DNA from: Acheta domesticus
Lineage: Eukaryota; Arthropoda; Insecta; Orthoptera; Gryllidae
DNA: 64,000 nucleotides
NCBI GenBank assembly: GCA_031308135.1
Contig: JAHLJT010000631.1
Span: 158,882,921-158,946,920 of the forward strand
Direction of reading: 5' to 3'
This document shows positions 1 through 11,744 of the stretch, piece after piece. Positions within the stretch are counted from its first letter, which is position 1. Each line of letters opens with the position of its first letter. The position numbers were made by a program, and so were the translations under genes. Under the pieces are notes generated by a model. It was not told the DNA's origin, did not search any database, and saw only the letters and a list, made by a program, of their open reading frames with translations.

Positions 1-500
1 CGGATGGTCGATTAGCTCAGAGCGCGGGGACGCAGGGGTCGTCGGCGCTGTGAGAGGGGATTCTGAGGGGGCGATGCGTGGGGTGGGCGGTGGAGGCTCT
101 GTTACGGGCGGCTGTCCCCCGCTGGGTGCCAATATGAGTTATGTCGCGCTTTGAGCCACCAGGCACCTCGGTGAGCGCCGCTCGCCCTCCCCTCGATTCA
201 CCCGGTGTTGCGCGGTGGGGGGGGGAGAGGGGAGGGGTGGTGTAGGGCAACCGCGCCGACCTCGCAATGCATCCAAACCACACTCCCCCGCCTCGTCCCC
301 TCCCGCTACATTACCACCCAGGCGTTGTCCCCATGCTGCCTTTGTTAACTGCGACACCTCCATCATTCCTCTCGCCTCTGTCTCTTCCAACGCTGGGCAA
401 CTTTTACACTTCGGTCGCCCCTTCCGCCTCAGTCCAACGGTCAGCCCCCTCACGAGTTATGTTTTCGACATATTCTCTTCCTTCTTCTCTTCCTACTTCT
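1..500. other. CpG-rich segment at left edge with purine-to-pyrimidine switch
   Basis: The first 250 bases are G-rich and CpG-dense on the plus strand. From about 250 to 500 the same strand becomes C/T-rich and G-poor. Open frames here come from lack of AT-rich stops, and none resembles a known family. It could be the edge of a promoter island. The tRNA A-box-like string near position 12 has no B box downstream. Confidence 0.5.
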
Positions 501-565
501 AAAACCGCCGCACTGTAACTCTTCTATCATGCTATTGTCAAACGTGGAGGTGCCGGAATGGTTGT

Positions 566-601
566 GCGCCAACCTTATCTTACGCGCCAACCTTATCTTA
601 C
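566..601. repeat. 18-bp direct tandem duplication
   Basis: The 18-mer GCGCCAACCTTATCTTAC occurs twice back to back (566-583 and 584-601), followed by the start of a third copy (GCGCCA). It is a simple local duplication. Confidence 0.85.
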
Positions 602-609
602 GCGCCACG

Positions 610-1540
610 TCTGCTACTATTTTCATTATCTCCTTGTTTCGATAAACTTTTCCATTTTTATTTTTTAACTGATGACTTCCTTCCATAAAGTGCCACACTT
701 GTCTCATATTCTTCAATTCAAACTCTTCTGGCAGTCACTATGGATATTTTCACGCAGGCTTACTCTGCTAATATTTGTTATGCTGATCATTATCGTCTAT
801 TTCTCTTTTCATTTCAAACACTTCGCGTGCAGCAACTGTTCTACAAGCATCAAATCATACAAACACTTGGTCCAAATTCACACTATCTCTTTAAAAGGAA
901 ATCAATGCTCTCAACACTGATTGGCATTAAGCTACTGTACTTTTTATCTTTTTATATCATGGACATTCCTTGCATGTAAAATTTGAGTGATCTCCAAAAG
1001 AAGTATGAATCTTTTTATAACTTCTGTGTAAACCATGGCCACTTTTAATTGATTTATTAAAGATTACCAAAGCTCACGGTAAATAAAAAAACAAGTGCCG
1101 CAGCTATTCATGAATTCAGTAATAAAAGACTGACAATGAACTTAAGAAAACGCCATCTGCTACAGAGGCGGTTAGAGCATTAGTTACGGCAAGCAATGTG
1201 CTTAATGAGCCTGTGCGTTAGATGAGAAAGTGATGGCTTACGGGAGACATCCACCAGTTCAGGAGCATGTTCATAAAGTTCCTCTTCATCGCTTTGTTGA
1301 CCTTTTGTCTAACAAAGAAGGACCATTTTTGTGAACTTCACAAGACTGTTACACGGTCTGTTACACAGTCTGAATGTTATAAAACGAATAAATACCGTCG
1401 TTATAACTAGTTATTTTAAAACGTATGTAGTACAATCATCAAGTAGGAATAAAACTACTGGATGTACTTGAAATTCGTATCATCCTTGCTTTAACAACAT
1501 TGAATATGTGTATTAATAATAGAAAAAAGCCTATTGAATG
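610..1540. other. AT-rich stretch, nothing recognised
   Basis: I see no repeat structure, convincing open frame, or RNA signal here. The short frames lack domain-like sequence. Confidence 0.5.
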
Positions 1541-1549
1541 AACTAGAAA

Positions 1550-1890
1550 ACTATTTCAGGGAGAGACGTGTCCCCCTGACCGAGCCAGCCACGCTTGTGC
1601 TCGCCCCCTCTGCCCCGTTCGCTGGCCTTCCCCCGCCCACGCCCTCCCCTGCGACCGAGCACTGCTCTAAGCGGCGCGGTGCGTCCCGTCGCGTCGCGTC
1701 GCGGTGATGGATTGCCCCCCGCGCCAGGTGAACGCGAGCGAAAAAGGCGCCATAATTTATTGACACGGGCATTGTCTGCGAAGAGCAAATTAAATGAAGG
1801 GGATGCACGCGGAGGGAAAAGCGGCGCCATTACCGCGGGTAAATGAGTGGCGAACCGCGAGAAACAGCGCGTTGTTGCCACAGTGCTATC
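1550..1890. other. CpG island with GCCAT motifs
   Basis: CpG-dense block bounded by AT-rich DNA. It contains a short CGTCG pentamer run near 1685 and two GGCGCCAT motifs (about 1746 and 1823), the reverse complement of the ATGGCG core bound by YY1/Pho-type factors. An AT patch with TTTATTG (about 1755) lies inside. No coding signal beyond stop-poor frames. Promoter or enhancer function is inference. Confidence 0.55.
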
Positions 1891-1899
1891 GGAATCGCA

Positions 1900-2890
1900 T
1901 AGTTTACCTAACATGTCAATACCACGAGGCTCCGTGCAATATCACTTAGAGATCGTTCAGTGATGTGGTATTTCTGGAATGTTTGGTGCTTTCACGCAAG
2001 CGGTGGGGTGTCTACAGCGGTAGTTGGTTCTGAACGATCGTTGTTCTATTTGCGGATGAGTATTCTATTTCTATTACCTCTACGTGGAGTGTGGGTCGAA
2101 GTTCTCAATTCAACTTTGTACTATTGTTCTCAATATGATCCTGAGAGCCTCTCCTATAAATCTCAAGAAGTTAATTAATACTATTTCAAAAGTGTTTTCT
2201 CTCACTCTTATTTTTAGATGATAGATGTAGATATTAAATTTATATTCACATGAAATTTATTTGCTAAAATTTATTTCGCCATTTTCAGGCTACTTACTAC
2301 TTTTGGTTTCTATTTTCATATATTGTTTATTTTATGTATCAAAGAGTAAGTATGACTTTATAAAAAGTAAGTAACATAATATTAGTTTACATTTAATGCG
2401 TTACTTAGCGGTTAGTACAAAGGATCTGTTCTTTTAGTCACAGGTGTAACAGCCAACCAAAATGTTTTGAGGTTTTGAATAAAGGCAAAATGTTGAGATC
2501 GATGGTTGTAATGCACCAGAAATGATCACATCATGATAATCGAAACACGAACTACGCATGCATGCTATTGGTTAAGACTCACAATGCTTTGAGTACAAAG
2601 GACGCTTCGTGGAGTCTAGTGACTTGGCTTTTCAAGTCATTAAACAAAAGCGTATCCGTCGACTTTCATCTGCCAAGTTTTAGGTTCTTCTCTCAGTGCA
2701 GACGCCATTTGAGTTCGATAATGTAATTGTAAAATCAATCCCATGTCCGTATAAAAGCACACTTTCTGTTCCGTTTTTTATTAACGCGCACCCTGGAACA
2801 AGATACATAACTTGTTGGGAACATTTTACATTCTGATGCGATAGAACATAAAATGGCTTTCCAATAGTTCAGGTAGTGGCCGTTTGAAGG
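1900..2890. other. AT-rich stretch, nothing recognised
   Basis: No transposon ends, tandem arrays or credible coding frames were seen. Confidence 0.5.
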
Positions 2891-2959
2891 GATCTAATGG
2901 CCGATGTGATAAAAATAAAACGGCTCCTGTGTCGTAAATCGAGAAGAGCATTGTTCATG

Positions 2960-3090
2960 ATCGATTTTTGCAGGACCCTGCCCGACTCCCTCTCCGGGCC
3001 GTCGCTAGGTCGACTACATCAATACCGCGCCCGACGGCGGGCTGCGTTAATTTCAAAAATGGCGACGAAGCGAAAAGAGCGGTGAGTAGA
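2960..3090 (+). other. Small CpG island with candidate first coding exon
   Basis: A short GC-rich patch ends in AAAAATGGCG, a good initiation context. The frame from 3059 reads MATKRKER and meets a TGA inside a splice-donor-like GGTGAGTAG (about 3081-3089). This is the layout expected of a short first coding exon beneath a CpG promoter. The same ATGGCG is also a YY1/Pho core. No downstream exon was identified, so this is a hypothesis only. Confidence 0.2.
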
Positions 3091-3099
3091 ACAGGTAAC

Positions 3100-4310
3100 A
3101 GAAGCTTCACTATATTGTGCCAAAATGTTTCTCGCCAGAATTTGATCGGACGGAATTCTTGTGCCCAAAAACGTTTCTCTCAAAATGAATTATATTTTTC
3201 TCTTAGTAAATGCAACCATTATTGAAATAATTTTATATCATTTTCAAATAGTTTGTCTTTCCGTTGTTATTAATTTTTGGTTAATATTTTCAATTACTGA
3301 ACATTATTTAGGCACAATTTCTGTTTTCAGTCCTATAATGATTTAGTTTGACGTATGATAACGGGTAATTACTTTCGTTTGTTACTTAAGATTCAGTAAG
3401 AAACAAGAGAACAATAAAAGCTCTTGACGGCTTTAGATTTGTCATTGTTTTTTGAAAATGTGTTTTTATATTTTCTCTTCTGTATTTTCTCTGTAATTAA
3501 ATATTTATACTCCTAACTTAAGAAGATAATTTGCAATAAATGTGATTTACCAAAAAAGGGCAAAGGCCTCCTGCTTTAGCAGGGTTACACTAGATTAATA
3601 TTTGTAGAACCAGTAAATCACTTTATCCAAAAACAAAATCAAAAACATCACGTTAACATTTTTTGCTTATTAACTAAAGACGAAATCTCAATGCTTTTAT
3701 GTTTTATTTTACTTATAATTTATTAACAAAATATGATTTATTGAAATATTTTAAGGTATTATTTCATAACCATCAATGATTTTTCCACAAATCTAACAGT
3801 ATTCATAGTTATTTACAAAATATGCTTCGTAAGACATCTTATTACAAACGAAATAGCAGAATTATCAAGCTTTCCTTAATAGATAATCGAGTTCTGTAAT
3901 AAGATGATACAATACGAATATTGTAGAACATTTTATGCACTCTGAAAAAATTCATTACAATTTGGCTATTCATACTGCAAAAGTGAAAACGACTGATGCT
4001 GGTAATACTAGTTGATACATTTTCACTCATGCTTGTATCACTAGTTTTCTAATATTAACACAGCGGAAATGATATACGTAACGCAACGTTTGACATTAAA
4101 TAATGGAAGTAGCTAAATTAGCATAAGTTAGAGACACAGCTACTTTTACAAAGTTGTATGAAAATACACAATCGAATTCTATTTTCTCAGTAAATAACAA
4201 GCAGTACTATTGGTACTTTGAGTTTTCAATTATATCGTTACTTTATTTTAAAATCAGGTGCAACTAATTATTTCGCTGATGATAGCAAACGTACATCAGT
4301 TTAACAGTGC
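3100..4310. other. AT-rich stretch, nothing recognised
   Basis: No repeat or coding structure recognised. The few short minus-strand frames (for example 3842-4030) look like chance. Confidence 0.5.
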
Positions 4311-4319
4311 GAGATCATC

Positions 4320-4960
4320 TGTTGCACCAAACATCACTTTCCGAGCACCATGCTTCACGAGTACCGTCCGGGAGTTATACGCATTTTGAAATGACGGGGG
4401 AACGGGTTTGATTCGTGACTGTTTACGATCCGATATGCTTTTAACACTTCGTTACCTCCGTAACGCGTCGCGCCATTTGCTGGGCTTCCCGTACGCCATT
4501 TTCCAAAAAAAAAAAAAAAAAAAAAGCACCAAAGCACCACTCCGGAATTGTGTGTCGGGCGTTTTACACTTTTGCACTGAGTAGCAATTAACTCCCTCTC
4601 CACAAGGTCCGGACCGGTCGGCGGGGGGGAGAGGTCTGTATATTTCTGCGTCCGTTGTTCCGGGCGGCGCGTCAGCAACTTTTTTTTTTTTATTGATGTT
4701 GACATTAACAGTTTACTTCCCATCGCGGTTCGTAATTGAGATAAGAGGATGATTATTGGCGCCGGACCAAACGCGCGCGCGGCCCCAGAGAATTCGCAGA
4801 AATATAAGAGGTGCTTCAGAAGATGGCAGATAGCGCGTCCGTTCCGCCGCTGCGACATGTCATGGAGCGACGCAACGGGGAGCGTGCGGCGCGCTAATAG
4901 TCGCGGCGACCTGCGCGGCGCCGAGTGCTCTCGCTCGCCGCGCGCTCTCCGCTAATGGAA
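4320..4960. other. CpG island with internal A21 tract
   Basis: CpG-rich block holding two GCCATT motifs (about 4472 and 4495), a run of 21 A (4505-4525) and a T run (4680-4691). The most CpG-dense part is 4760-4960. Possible promoter-type island. The minus-strand frame 4355-4858 crosses the homopolymer as polyphenylalanine and is rejected as a gene. Confidence 0.5.
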
Positions 4961-5600
4961 TTTTCTCATTCCTCCGAGCATCTCGCAAAAAAGTTATCAA
5001 ATTCTTTCTTTATAGACTGCTGGAAGTCACTTATTGATGAGAGTTTGCTGATAGGTGAAGATACTTTTTTGCTGCGAACCATAATCGCTTTTGGAGCTCT
5101 ATTATTTCCTCATTACGCGGTCTGGAAATCACAAACCTCCAATCATTACCGTGCTAAACGAGAACCTACAGAGTGTTCAATGAAAGGTGTAGACTCGATA
5201 AAAGACCCAAGCTCCATAAAACCTTCGAGTTTCATTTAAAACTTTTTTGTCTTTATAACGCCGTTGTAAATCGACGAAAAAGAAGAGTTGGCCTTTTTGA
5301 ATAAAATGGTTTCGGTTTAACCGATCGAAGGACATTGTAATTCAGATGAATACATTCAATCTTATTTCAAATACTTCTATAAGACGACACTATTCATTTG
5401 TACAGTTATTATGAGAAAGAATGTCCCCCAAAATAAATCATCTTGATGATTTTACAAGAACTGTATAATAATTTTTAAACTGGATTACAAACGGAGAAAC
5501 AATTGTAAAATATAGTATCTTTTGCAATTATGACATTCTAACTTAATTTTGAAAAAAAATTAATAAAAAAACAGTTGAATGATGTCTTTGCAAGAAGTTT
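4960..5600. other. AT-rich stretch, nothing recognised
   Basis: No supported features. The plus-strand frame at 4925-5239 has no recognisable similarity or composition signal. Confidence 0.45.
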
Positions 5601-5604
5601 TTAC

Positions 5605-5652
5605 AGCGCGCAATCTTTTCTTCCCCTTCCTTTTCCTATCCTCAACCCTTAC

Positions 5653-5695
<43 letters not shown>

Positions 5696-5912
5696 GTTGC
5701 TGTGGGCTGTGTGGTTTGGGAGCTTAGAGCTTGTCCCTGCTAGGGCGGTGCTCCGCTGCGGGGAGATACCTGGTTGAGGAAAATTTCAGCAAGTCGACGT
5801 AGGTCGGCCACGGATCTCGTCAGCCAGCGAGGGAAGACCACCACCATCACCAGCGATAAAAACAAACACTACACTTACAGGACTAATGACCTCGGCCATT
5901 TACGCGCCTGGT
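5605..5912 (+). mobile_element. SINE-A copy, 5'-truncated
   Basis: SINE-A is the name used here for a roughly 500-bp dispersed family. In head-first orientation its landmarks are a tRNA-like head, CCGGCTGCTC, CGCGCGATCTTTTCTTC, a TTACACTTACA block, GAGCTTGTCCC-GGCTAGGGCGGTGC, GGACTAATGACC and a final GTTGACGCC plus GATT-type tail. This copy starts at the CGCGCAATCTTTTCTTCC block and lacks the head. The TTACACTTACA position has expanded into the AC microsatellite at 5655-5693. Confidence 0.75.
5655..5693. repeat. (AC)n microsatellite, about 19 units
   Basis: Uninterrupted AC dinucleotide run inside a SINE-A copy, at the place where other copies read TTACACTTACA. It appears to have been seeded by the SINE sequence. 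Confidence 0.95.
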
Positions 5913-6079
5913 ATCACTCTTCTCTCAAAAGTGTTGGAACATTTTTTACTTTGTTTCTCCTTTATTATTACACTTTAGTAGAAAGTATGCGCTCGATGAA
6001 AAATTGATCTGTAGAAATCTCTTGTAGATAATCATTCATTGGTATAATGCGGTTTCGGCACCTCGACTAGAGAAAGGCG

Positions 6080-6520
6080 GCAACCTCAAATGTCTGTGCA
6101 GGGTCCCAGAGCGCGCGCTGGTCAGCTTTCCTGGTGTGGCGCCGCCCTTTGCAATTCGACTTCCCTTGTCCTCCGTCCCCGCCCCCGCCCCCACCCCCGC
6201 CCCCGCCCTCGCCCCTCCCCCGCGAGGACAAGAGGCGAGGCCGATTGCTCCCCGTCGCAAGTCCTGCTGTTTACAGCTAGCACCTCTGCTCGCATAACCA
6301 GGTTAGCCCAAAACATGCCTAATGCAAATTGATTCAGGGCCACGCCCTCTCCGCGCCAACTCCGCCAGCGCAGCGCCAGAAAGGACAGAGGAACAGCGGC
6401 GCTGGAGGCTGGCGCCGGAGCTGTCGCCAGAGCGCGCGCGGGGCGGGGCGGGGCGGGGCGGAGAAGGCAGAGGGACACGGCTAAGGCGTGGGCGGGGCGG
6501 GGCGGGGAAATGAAACAGCT
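6080..6520. other. CpG island with three G-quadruplex motifs
   Basis: CpG-dense island. The minus strand carries a G4 motif across 6177-6221 (C runs on plus, spaced by single bases). The plus strand carries GGGG runs joined by single C at 6440-6461 and again at 6490-6507. G runs of four with one-base loops are a strong intramolecular G4 pattern. SP1/KLF-type GGGCGGGG boxes overlap. Placement on opposite strands on either side of the island centre suggests a bidirectional nucleosome-free region, which is inference. Confidence 0.7.
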
Positions 6521-6900
6521 CCTGTGGACACGATGAAGGCCGCGGGACGCACGCCGGTTGTGGAGGCTGTGGCTCGTCGTCATTAAGTTTGCGGTGGAAA
6601 CGGTGGTCAGGAGGGAACAGATTGAATCAGGGCAGACGGCGAAAATAGCATTGGTGGCGAAGGGTAGTAATTCGGAAGCAGAGATGCGGACGTGCTGAAG
6701 GCAAGGACGGAATATCATACTAGTTATCACAGTCACATGTTCTGTCAGAGAAGATTATATTAACGGTAATGCGTGGCAGGAGACGATTGTGTTGTAAAAG
6801 GAAAGTAATAAGGGAGAATATTCGTAGTTAAACGTGTAACAAGGAAAGTATAAATGAACTATTTGAGATCTTGATGAGTAAAATTTTAAATCATATGGCA
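6520..6900. other. G/A-rich, C-poor tail of the island
   Basis: From 6520 to about 6700 the plus strand is dominated by GGN/GNN triplet-like steps and is poor in C, then grades into AT-rich DNA. Similar skewed tails are seen beside other islands in this window. Confidence 0.4.
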
Positions 6901-6969
6901 CAGTCCTGACATTTAGCTATAGACGAAGGAAGGAACTGCGAAACGAGTATCAGTGTTTAAAACAAAATA

Positions 6970-7460
6970 AACATTTGACAGCCAGACATGTTGAAACAAA
7001 GGAAGGTCCCTCCAGTGGGGCGAATGTAGAGACGGTGATGGAAGCGCCAGAACGAACGGAGGGCCACCAGCGGCTGCGACAAAGGCGGTGGCAGCGAAGG
7101 GCGGAGGGAGGAGCTCGTTGGCAGAGACGCAGGGACGAGAGTTCACACCGGGATTACCGCCACGGGAAATGACGCAGTTATCTTCCTGCGTTGCACTCCG
7201 CCCCTCCCCGACGCGCCCCGCCCCGCCCGGCAACCAACCCATCCGTGTAGCAGGCGCTCCGCACTAACATCCCTTTCATTCTATTTGCAGCCCTCAGCGA
7301 ACAGTCCTCAGGCCAGCCCTGCCGCCCTTCTTGCCACCGCCCACCCCCTCTCCCCCACTCCTGAGGCCACCGCCCCTCTGGGTCGTTCCATCGTCGTCCG
7401 CGTGTCCCACCGTTCCCTTCCATCGCAATTTCCCCTTCCGCCCTTCATTTCTCAGCCCGA
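6970..7460. other. CpG island, purine-rich then pyrimidine-rich
   Basis: The plus strand is purine-rich (GCGGYRRCR-like) until about 7170, then C/T-rich from 7180 to 7450, so GC skew reverses inside the island. No family-like protein in any frame. Confidence 0.5.
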
Positions 7461-7764
7461 TCCGTTTCTTTTTAGGGTGACACTGTATTTCATTGTGTCC
7501 ATTTTTTCTACGTAGTTAAGATCTCTTCATTGTTCAGCTATTGCATCCGCATTTACTTTAAAAAATAATAATAAAATAAAGTTTGTAATAAAATAACAAA
7601 GATAAAATAAATATTTTTGCAAGTACTAATACAGTAGAAGATAACCAAGTATTCCCATTGATTTTATGCGTTTGTGTAGTAGTGGCTCTGCCAGCATGAT
7701 GGACCTTTTATCATTTTCGATAGCTGGTGCCGGCTGATATTAATCAATCCGATCAAATATTACC

Positions 7765-8160
7765 GTTGGCTCTGATTTTCGGCACTGGCTAGGTAGCTAC
7801 GCCGAATTCAGCCTCTATGAGGAGGAGGGTTCTGGCAGCCGGCTGTTATAATAGCTAGTTATCTGATTAATAAACGAGGCGAAACACTGGATCGGACCTG
7901 CAACGAGCCAGGGGCGGCGCGCGATCTGTCCTTCCTCTTCCTTATGTTATCTTGAGTTCTGATTTACATACACTTACACTTAAATGTACTACACTATTTC
8001 TCTTGTCGGGAGACCATTGGGCAGTTTAGAAACTGACCCGTCATGAGGAGATTCCTGCTCGGGGAAATACTCCGCAGGCCGACGTGTAGGTCCGCGCCGT
8101 ATCTCACCATCCTGCGCAGGAGGAACGCCACCACTTTCCGCATATACCGCGTCTACTTCG
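7765..8160 (+). mobile_element. SINE-A copy, diverged
   Basis: Head-first orientation. Landmarks are ATTTTCGGCACTGGCTAGGTAG, a GGAGGAGGGTTCTGGCAGCCGGCTG block, GCGCGCGATCTGTCCTTCC, TACACTTACACTTA, GTCGGGAGACCATTGGG, and the GACGTGTAGGTCCGCGCC segment. The tRNA head and the 3' tail are too diverged to place exactly. Confidence 0.7.
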
Positions 8161-8199
8161 GTGCGGACCAATCACAGTGTACCTAACACCGGTCTCTCC

Positions 8200-10180
8200 T
8201 TCTGACTTAACCACAGACATGCAGCTGCTAAGCAAGGTTTTCGACGAAGATTCGAATCGACGCAAGTCAATAATATGCCCTGGCTAGGGAAGTACCATGC
8301 TTTAGCAATCTCGGTTAAATCGACCCCTAGCAATCAGAACTGAAAAATCTTGCTTATATGTTTCACTGAGGATGTCTCCGTCTATTGCAGAAATAAAATT
8401 CGCAAATTAGTGCAAAAGGTGCAAATGTGAATTGACCAGAAATGGGGTTACGTGTAAGTAACAGGGTTTAAATTGTTAAGATTGATGCATGTGGACAAGA
8501 GATACATGCAGTTTTGTACTCGAAAATACATTTGTAGATATGGGTAGATATGTCACGTATATCTCTGATAGATTAGAAGCTTTCTGTGTCTTGGCAAATA
8601 CGACATGAGTAATATCTAATTGTGTCATGAGGGAGATCATTAATACACGCCGATTGCCCCCAAAATTAAACAGTCAGCTTAAAACATTTGCATAGTATCT
8701 TGAGGCAAAATATCGGATTTGTAGGGCATATTTTAGAATGATATTTACTACATAAAAATCATTTTACCCAACTGGATTATTGGAAGTGAATTCAGATAAT
8801 TTTCGTAATAAGAATTATTACAACACAGTGTTCTAATAATCTATGACATTATATTAATTAATATCAACATCAATCTGTCATCTGTCTCAATTTTAATAGT
8901 TAAACTCAAAAGAAAAATACAGGAATTTTCACAAAGTGGGTAAAACTTTCTACAATGTCCTAACATCTTGCGATACTAATTTTGTAACTTGCTCTTAATC
9001 CACTGGAACTAAGAGGGGAATTTGTGCAAAAGATATTCTAGTTATCCTTAAAAAATGATTTTAAAATTCAAGGTAACACAGGTAAACGTAGAAAAATCGA
9101 TATTTTTACAATAAACAAGCGGCACGAATGATTCATAATTATTTAAAATAATTAAGATATCTTCTCCCATCAGCACATCAATATTCTCGAATTTCATGTT
9201 TAAGACCAATATCATCCAGCAAAATACGAGGAAAATACATAATATGCCTTCATACAGAAAGAACTTAGAAGTGAAAACTGAACCAGATATTTCTAGAAAT
9301 GCGTATAATTTGTAGCGGGTACAACGGAAAACAGTTGTATTTAATTTCAGACTTTTTGCGTGCACGCATGTGAATTCTTTTATGAAGATGGCCAGTGCAA
9401 ATGAAACTAGCTAGCTTTTTAGACCTCTCAGAAAACTCAGAAAACAGACGTATGTCGCGGTGGTTTTGCCGTGTATTGTAGAGAACGTGAAACAAGAGGG
9501 CTCCCATATCTGTCAGCCAGAAAACAAGAGAACGTGTATCAAAAAGCTTCTCTGTTATTGCATGTGATTGATTAAATGTTCGCTGTGTGGCGCAAGTTTC
9601 AGTTTTCTGTTTTACAAAGAGCGAGGAAAATGTAAAATAAAAATAGTCGATCGGAATTTACCATTTCTAGATATCCACGAGAAAAAGTCTTTGTTTGACA
9701 GTCCTCCAAACGTCCGCAATTTTTCATTACGTTTTGTTTCTCAGCTTTCATCAAAGAGGGGCGACCAATTGCGTTACTTTTAGATCAGATGTACAGTGTT
9801 CTCAACAAACGTAATTACTTAACGATTTAATTCTGGGTATTCGAGACTATACAATAACCAAATCGTCTAAAAACATTCGTTAAAATTTATTTTACGTCAG
9901 TCTCCTCCAAACAGTAGCCCGTTTCAATATCTTGTTTTAAAGAGGAAAATTAAACTAGTGGTGCTACAGAATGGCACAGACTTTCCAGTATTAGTTTTCT
10001 ATTTCCTTGGGTCTTCGCTAGCTATTCGGAATTGCCACATACTCTTTCTTGCCAGCTCCCATCTCTCACCGCCAAAAGTACATTTTTTTGTCATTTTCTT
10101 AATTTTTCGGTTTCTTATTGCTAGAACGAAAATACTAATTTTAGAATATTAAAAAACACAAAAACCTAGCCCTAAATGGC
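8200..10180. other. AT-rich stretch, nothing recognised
   Basis: About 2 kb without CpG islands, transposon termini or tandem repeats that I can see. Minus-strand frames at 9048-9365 and 9265-9507 reach 80-105 codons but have no recognisable domain and are treated as chance. Confidence 0.45.
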
Positions 10181-10189
10181 AATTTTATT

Positions 10190-10905
10190 TTAAAAATTAT
10201 GTACCGTTGTAAAGAAAATTGCGTTGAAGCGTTACTAAAAATGCGAAATTTGAAGCTCATTTTCACAGAAAGTTTTGAGCTTTCAAAATACTTTATTTGA
10301 CGTTATTTGAAGAACTTACACTCCCAAATATAATAATGCTTAGAAATTGCTGGTAATGTGAATATTAAAGATCTGAGAGATCTTTTAAAAAAATTACATA
10401 TATGTAATTTTTGAAAAAACAAAAAAATAACTCAAAATAAACTTTACGTCATATTAAAGAGTGCCATTAGCACTATTCGATCGAAAAGTTTGAAGAGTTT
10501 TTTTAGCCATTTATGGGAAAGTAGCGTTTGAGCGTTTCTGAAAATGCGGAAATTTGAGCTAGTTTTCACAGAAAACGGTTGTGTTTTCGATAAACGTTAC
10601 TTGGCATTATTTAATGCACGTGTACTCATAAATATTAATTATAAATATTAATAACTCATAAGCAATTCGCCGCTAATGTAAATATTAACAACGTGAGAGA
10701 CAAATCAAAAACATTACATTTCGTTTCGTCATCTCATAAAATACATTTGGCACTATCCCTACCAAAAGTTTAAAGAAAATTTTTTTAGCCGTTTTCGAGA
10801 AAATCTTTTTTTCTGTAATTTTTTTAAATTGCAATTTTTTTTAATTGCACATATTGCATGCAATATTGCGCGAAAACTACTAAAATTTAATACTTATGTA
10901 GTGAA
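10190..10905 (+). repeat. Old dispersed repeat with internal ~305-bp duplication
   Basis: A block around TTTGAAGCTCATTTTCACAG (about 10245-10270) recurs about 305 bases later as a diverged copy (about 10550-10575), together with a following GTGAATATTAA...GAGAGATC type segment and a TTTTAGCC-TT segment. A terminal segment around GCATGCAATATTGCGCG (about 10855-10872) follows. All three blocks recur in reverse orientation and matching order at 61.0-61.46 kb. No terminal repeats or coding potential seen, so the class is unknown. Confidence 0.6.
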
Positions 10906-10929
10906 GAGTAGTAGTACTACCAGTATTTT

Positions 10930-11740
10930 ACACTATTAGGCGTCTTTCGCATCCCAGTTTCCATTTGTCGTCACTGCAGTTTTCTGCAGTTATTCCTCTT
11001 CTCCATTCCTTCCTTCCATGTACTTCTGGGTCTTCTTCGTCTTCTGGGTGATGTTGGTTTCCAATTCAGAGTTTTAGAGGCCATCGTTCTTTAACCATTC
11101 TGTTTAATTGACAATACATTGTGGACCTTTTAATTTCAGTGGTATAAATAATGTTGAAACTTGCTTCTGCTTTTCTTCTAATTTCTTCGTCTCCTCCTAC
11201 AACCAGGTATTCTGTTTTATTAAAATGTATTTTCATTTCTCTATTGAAGTACTCTTCATAAAATTTTTGCAACATATACAAATTATCATCTTCCTCCTCA
11301 GCAAAGATGACTTGGCCGCTTGCATAATTAAGAGAATAGAACCTGAAATCATCAATTTTTACACCCAGATTACATTTTCTCCTTCAGTTTTTTAAAGCTT
11401 CCTTTAAATATAAACATCGCTGGCCGGGAGCCTGTATTTACATAAAATGATTCGGAATGGTTTCTTCCAAATTTAATTTGACTTACTCGTACATTTCTGT
11501 TGTATAGGTCTTTAACAGCTTTCAAAAGGTACATCTTCACATCTTGTTTCACAATTGCCATCCAGAGTTTATAGATTGGAAATGTGTCGTAGGCTTTTCA
11601 TAAATCTATGAATACCAGGTGAGTTTCTACATTACGGGCAAGCCGCTTGTCGATCACTAGTCTGATACTAAAAATATTATCAGTGCATGAATGTCCATCT
11701 GTAATGCCTCTTGCCCTGTTTAACTCTCTTCTTCTAACGA
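10930..11740 (-). pseudogene. Non-LTR retrotransposon reverse transcriptase relic
   Basis: Reading the minus strand from about 11740, the translation gives RGITDGHSCTDNIFSIR, then THLVFIDL with a stop in place of an acidic residue, then KAYDTFP, a pattern of the RT palm (GFRKGRSCTD / FIDxxKAYDxVP in intact relatives). It continues in the same frame as a LYNRNVRV...NTGSRPA stretch, the usual NxGxRQG region but degraded. After a gap or deletion, 11281-11066 gives a FYEEYFNRE...NKTEYLVVGGD segment, the strand after the catalytic motif. A frameshift near 11060 leads to NWKPTSPRRRRRPRSTWKEG, the C-terminal tail common in these elements. The YxDD catalytic motif was not found. Stops, frameshifts and deletions make this a dead 5'-truncated copy. 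The clade is not resolved. Confidence 0.8.
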
Positions 11741-11744
11741 GTAT

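Noticed and set aside
1..80. tRNA-like start (GATTAGCTCAGAGCGCGG)
   Set aside because: An A-box-like string only; no B box or cloverleaf follows.
2968..3225. RRM-like peptide GCVNFKNGDEAKRAV as an RNA-binding domain exon
   Set aside because: A short chance resemblance to an RNP1 motif; flanking residues do not fit an RRM and no second motif exists.
4355..4858. 167-codon minus-strand frame
   Set aside because: It runs through the A21 tract as polyphenylalanine and an island; no similarity recognised.
6122..6736. 204-codon minus-strand frame
   Set aside because: Driven by GC-rich and G4 sequence; Pro/Ala/Arg-rich, with no recognisable domain.
9048..9365. 105-codon minus-strand frame in AT-rich DNA
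   Set aside because: Phe/Ile/Leu-rich composition as expected by chance; no domain.
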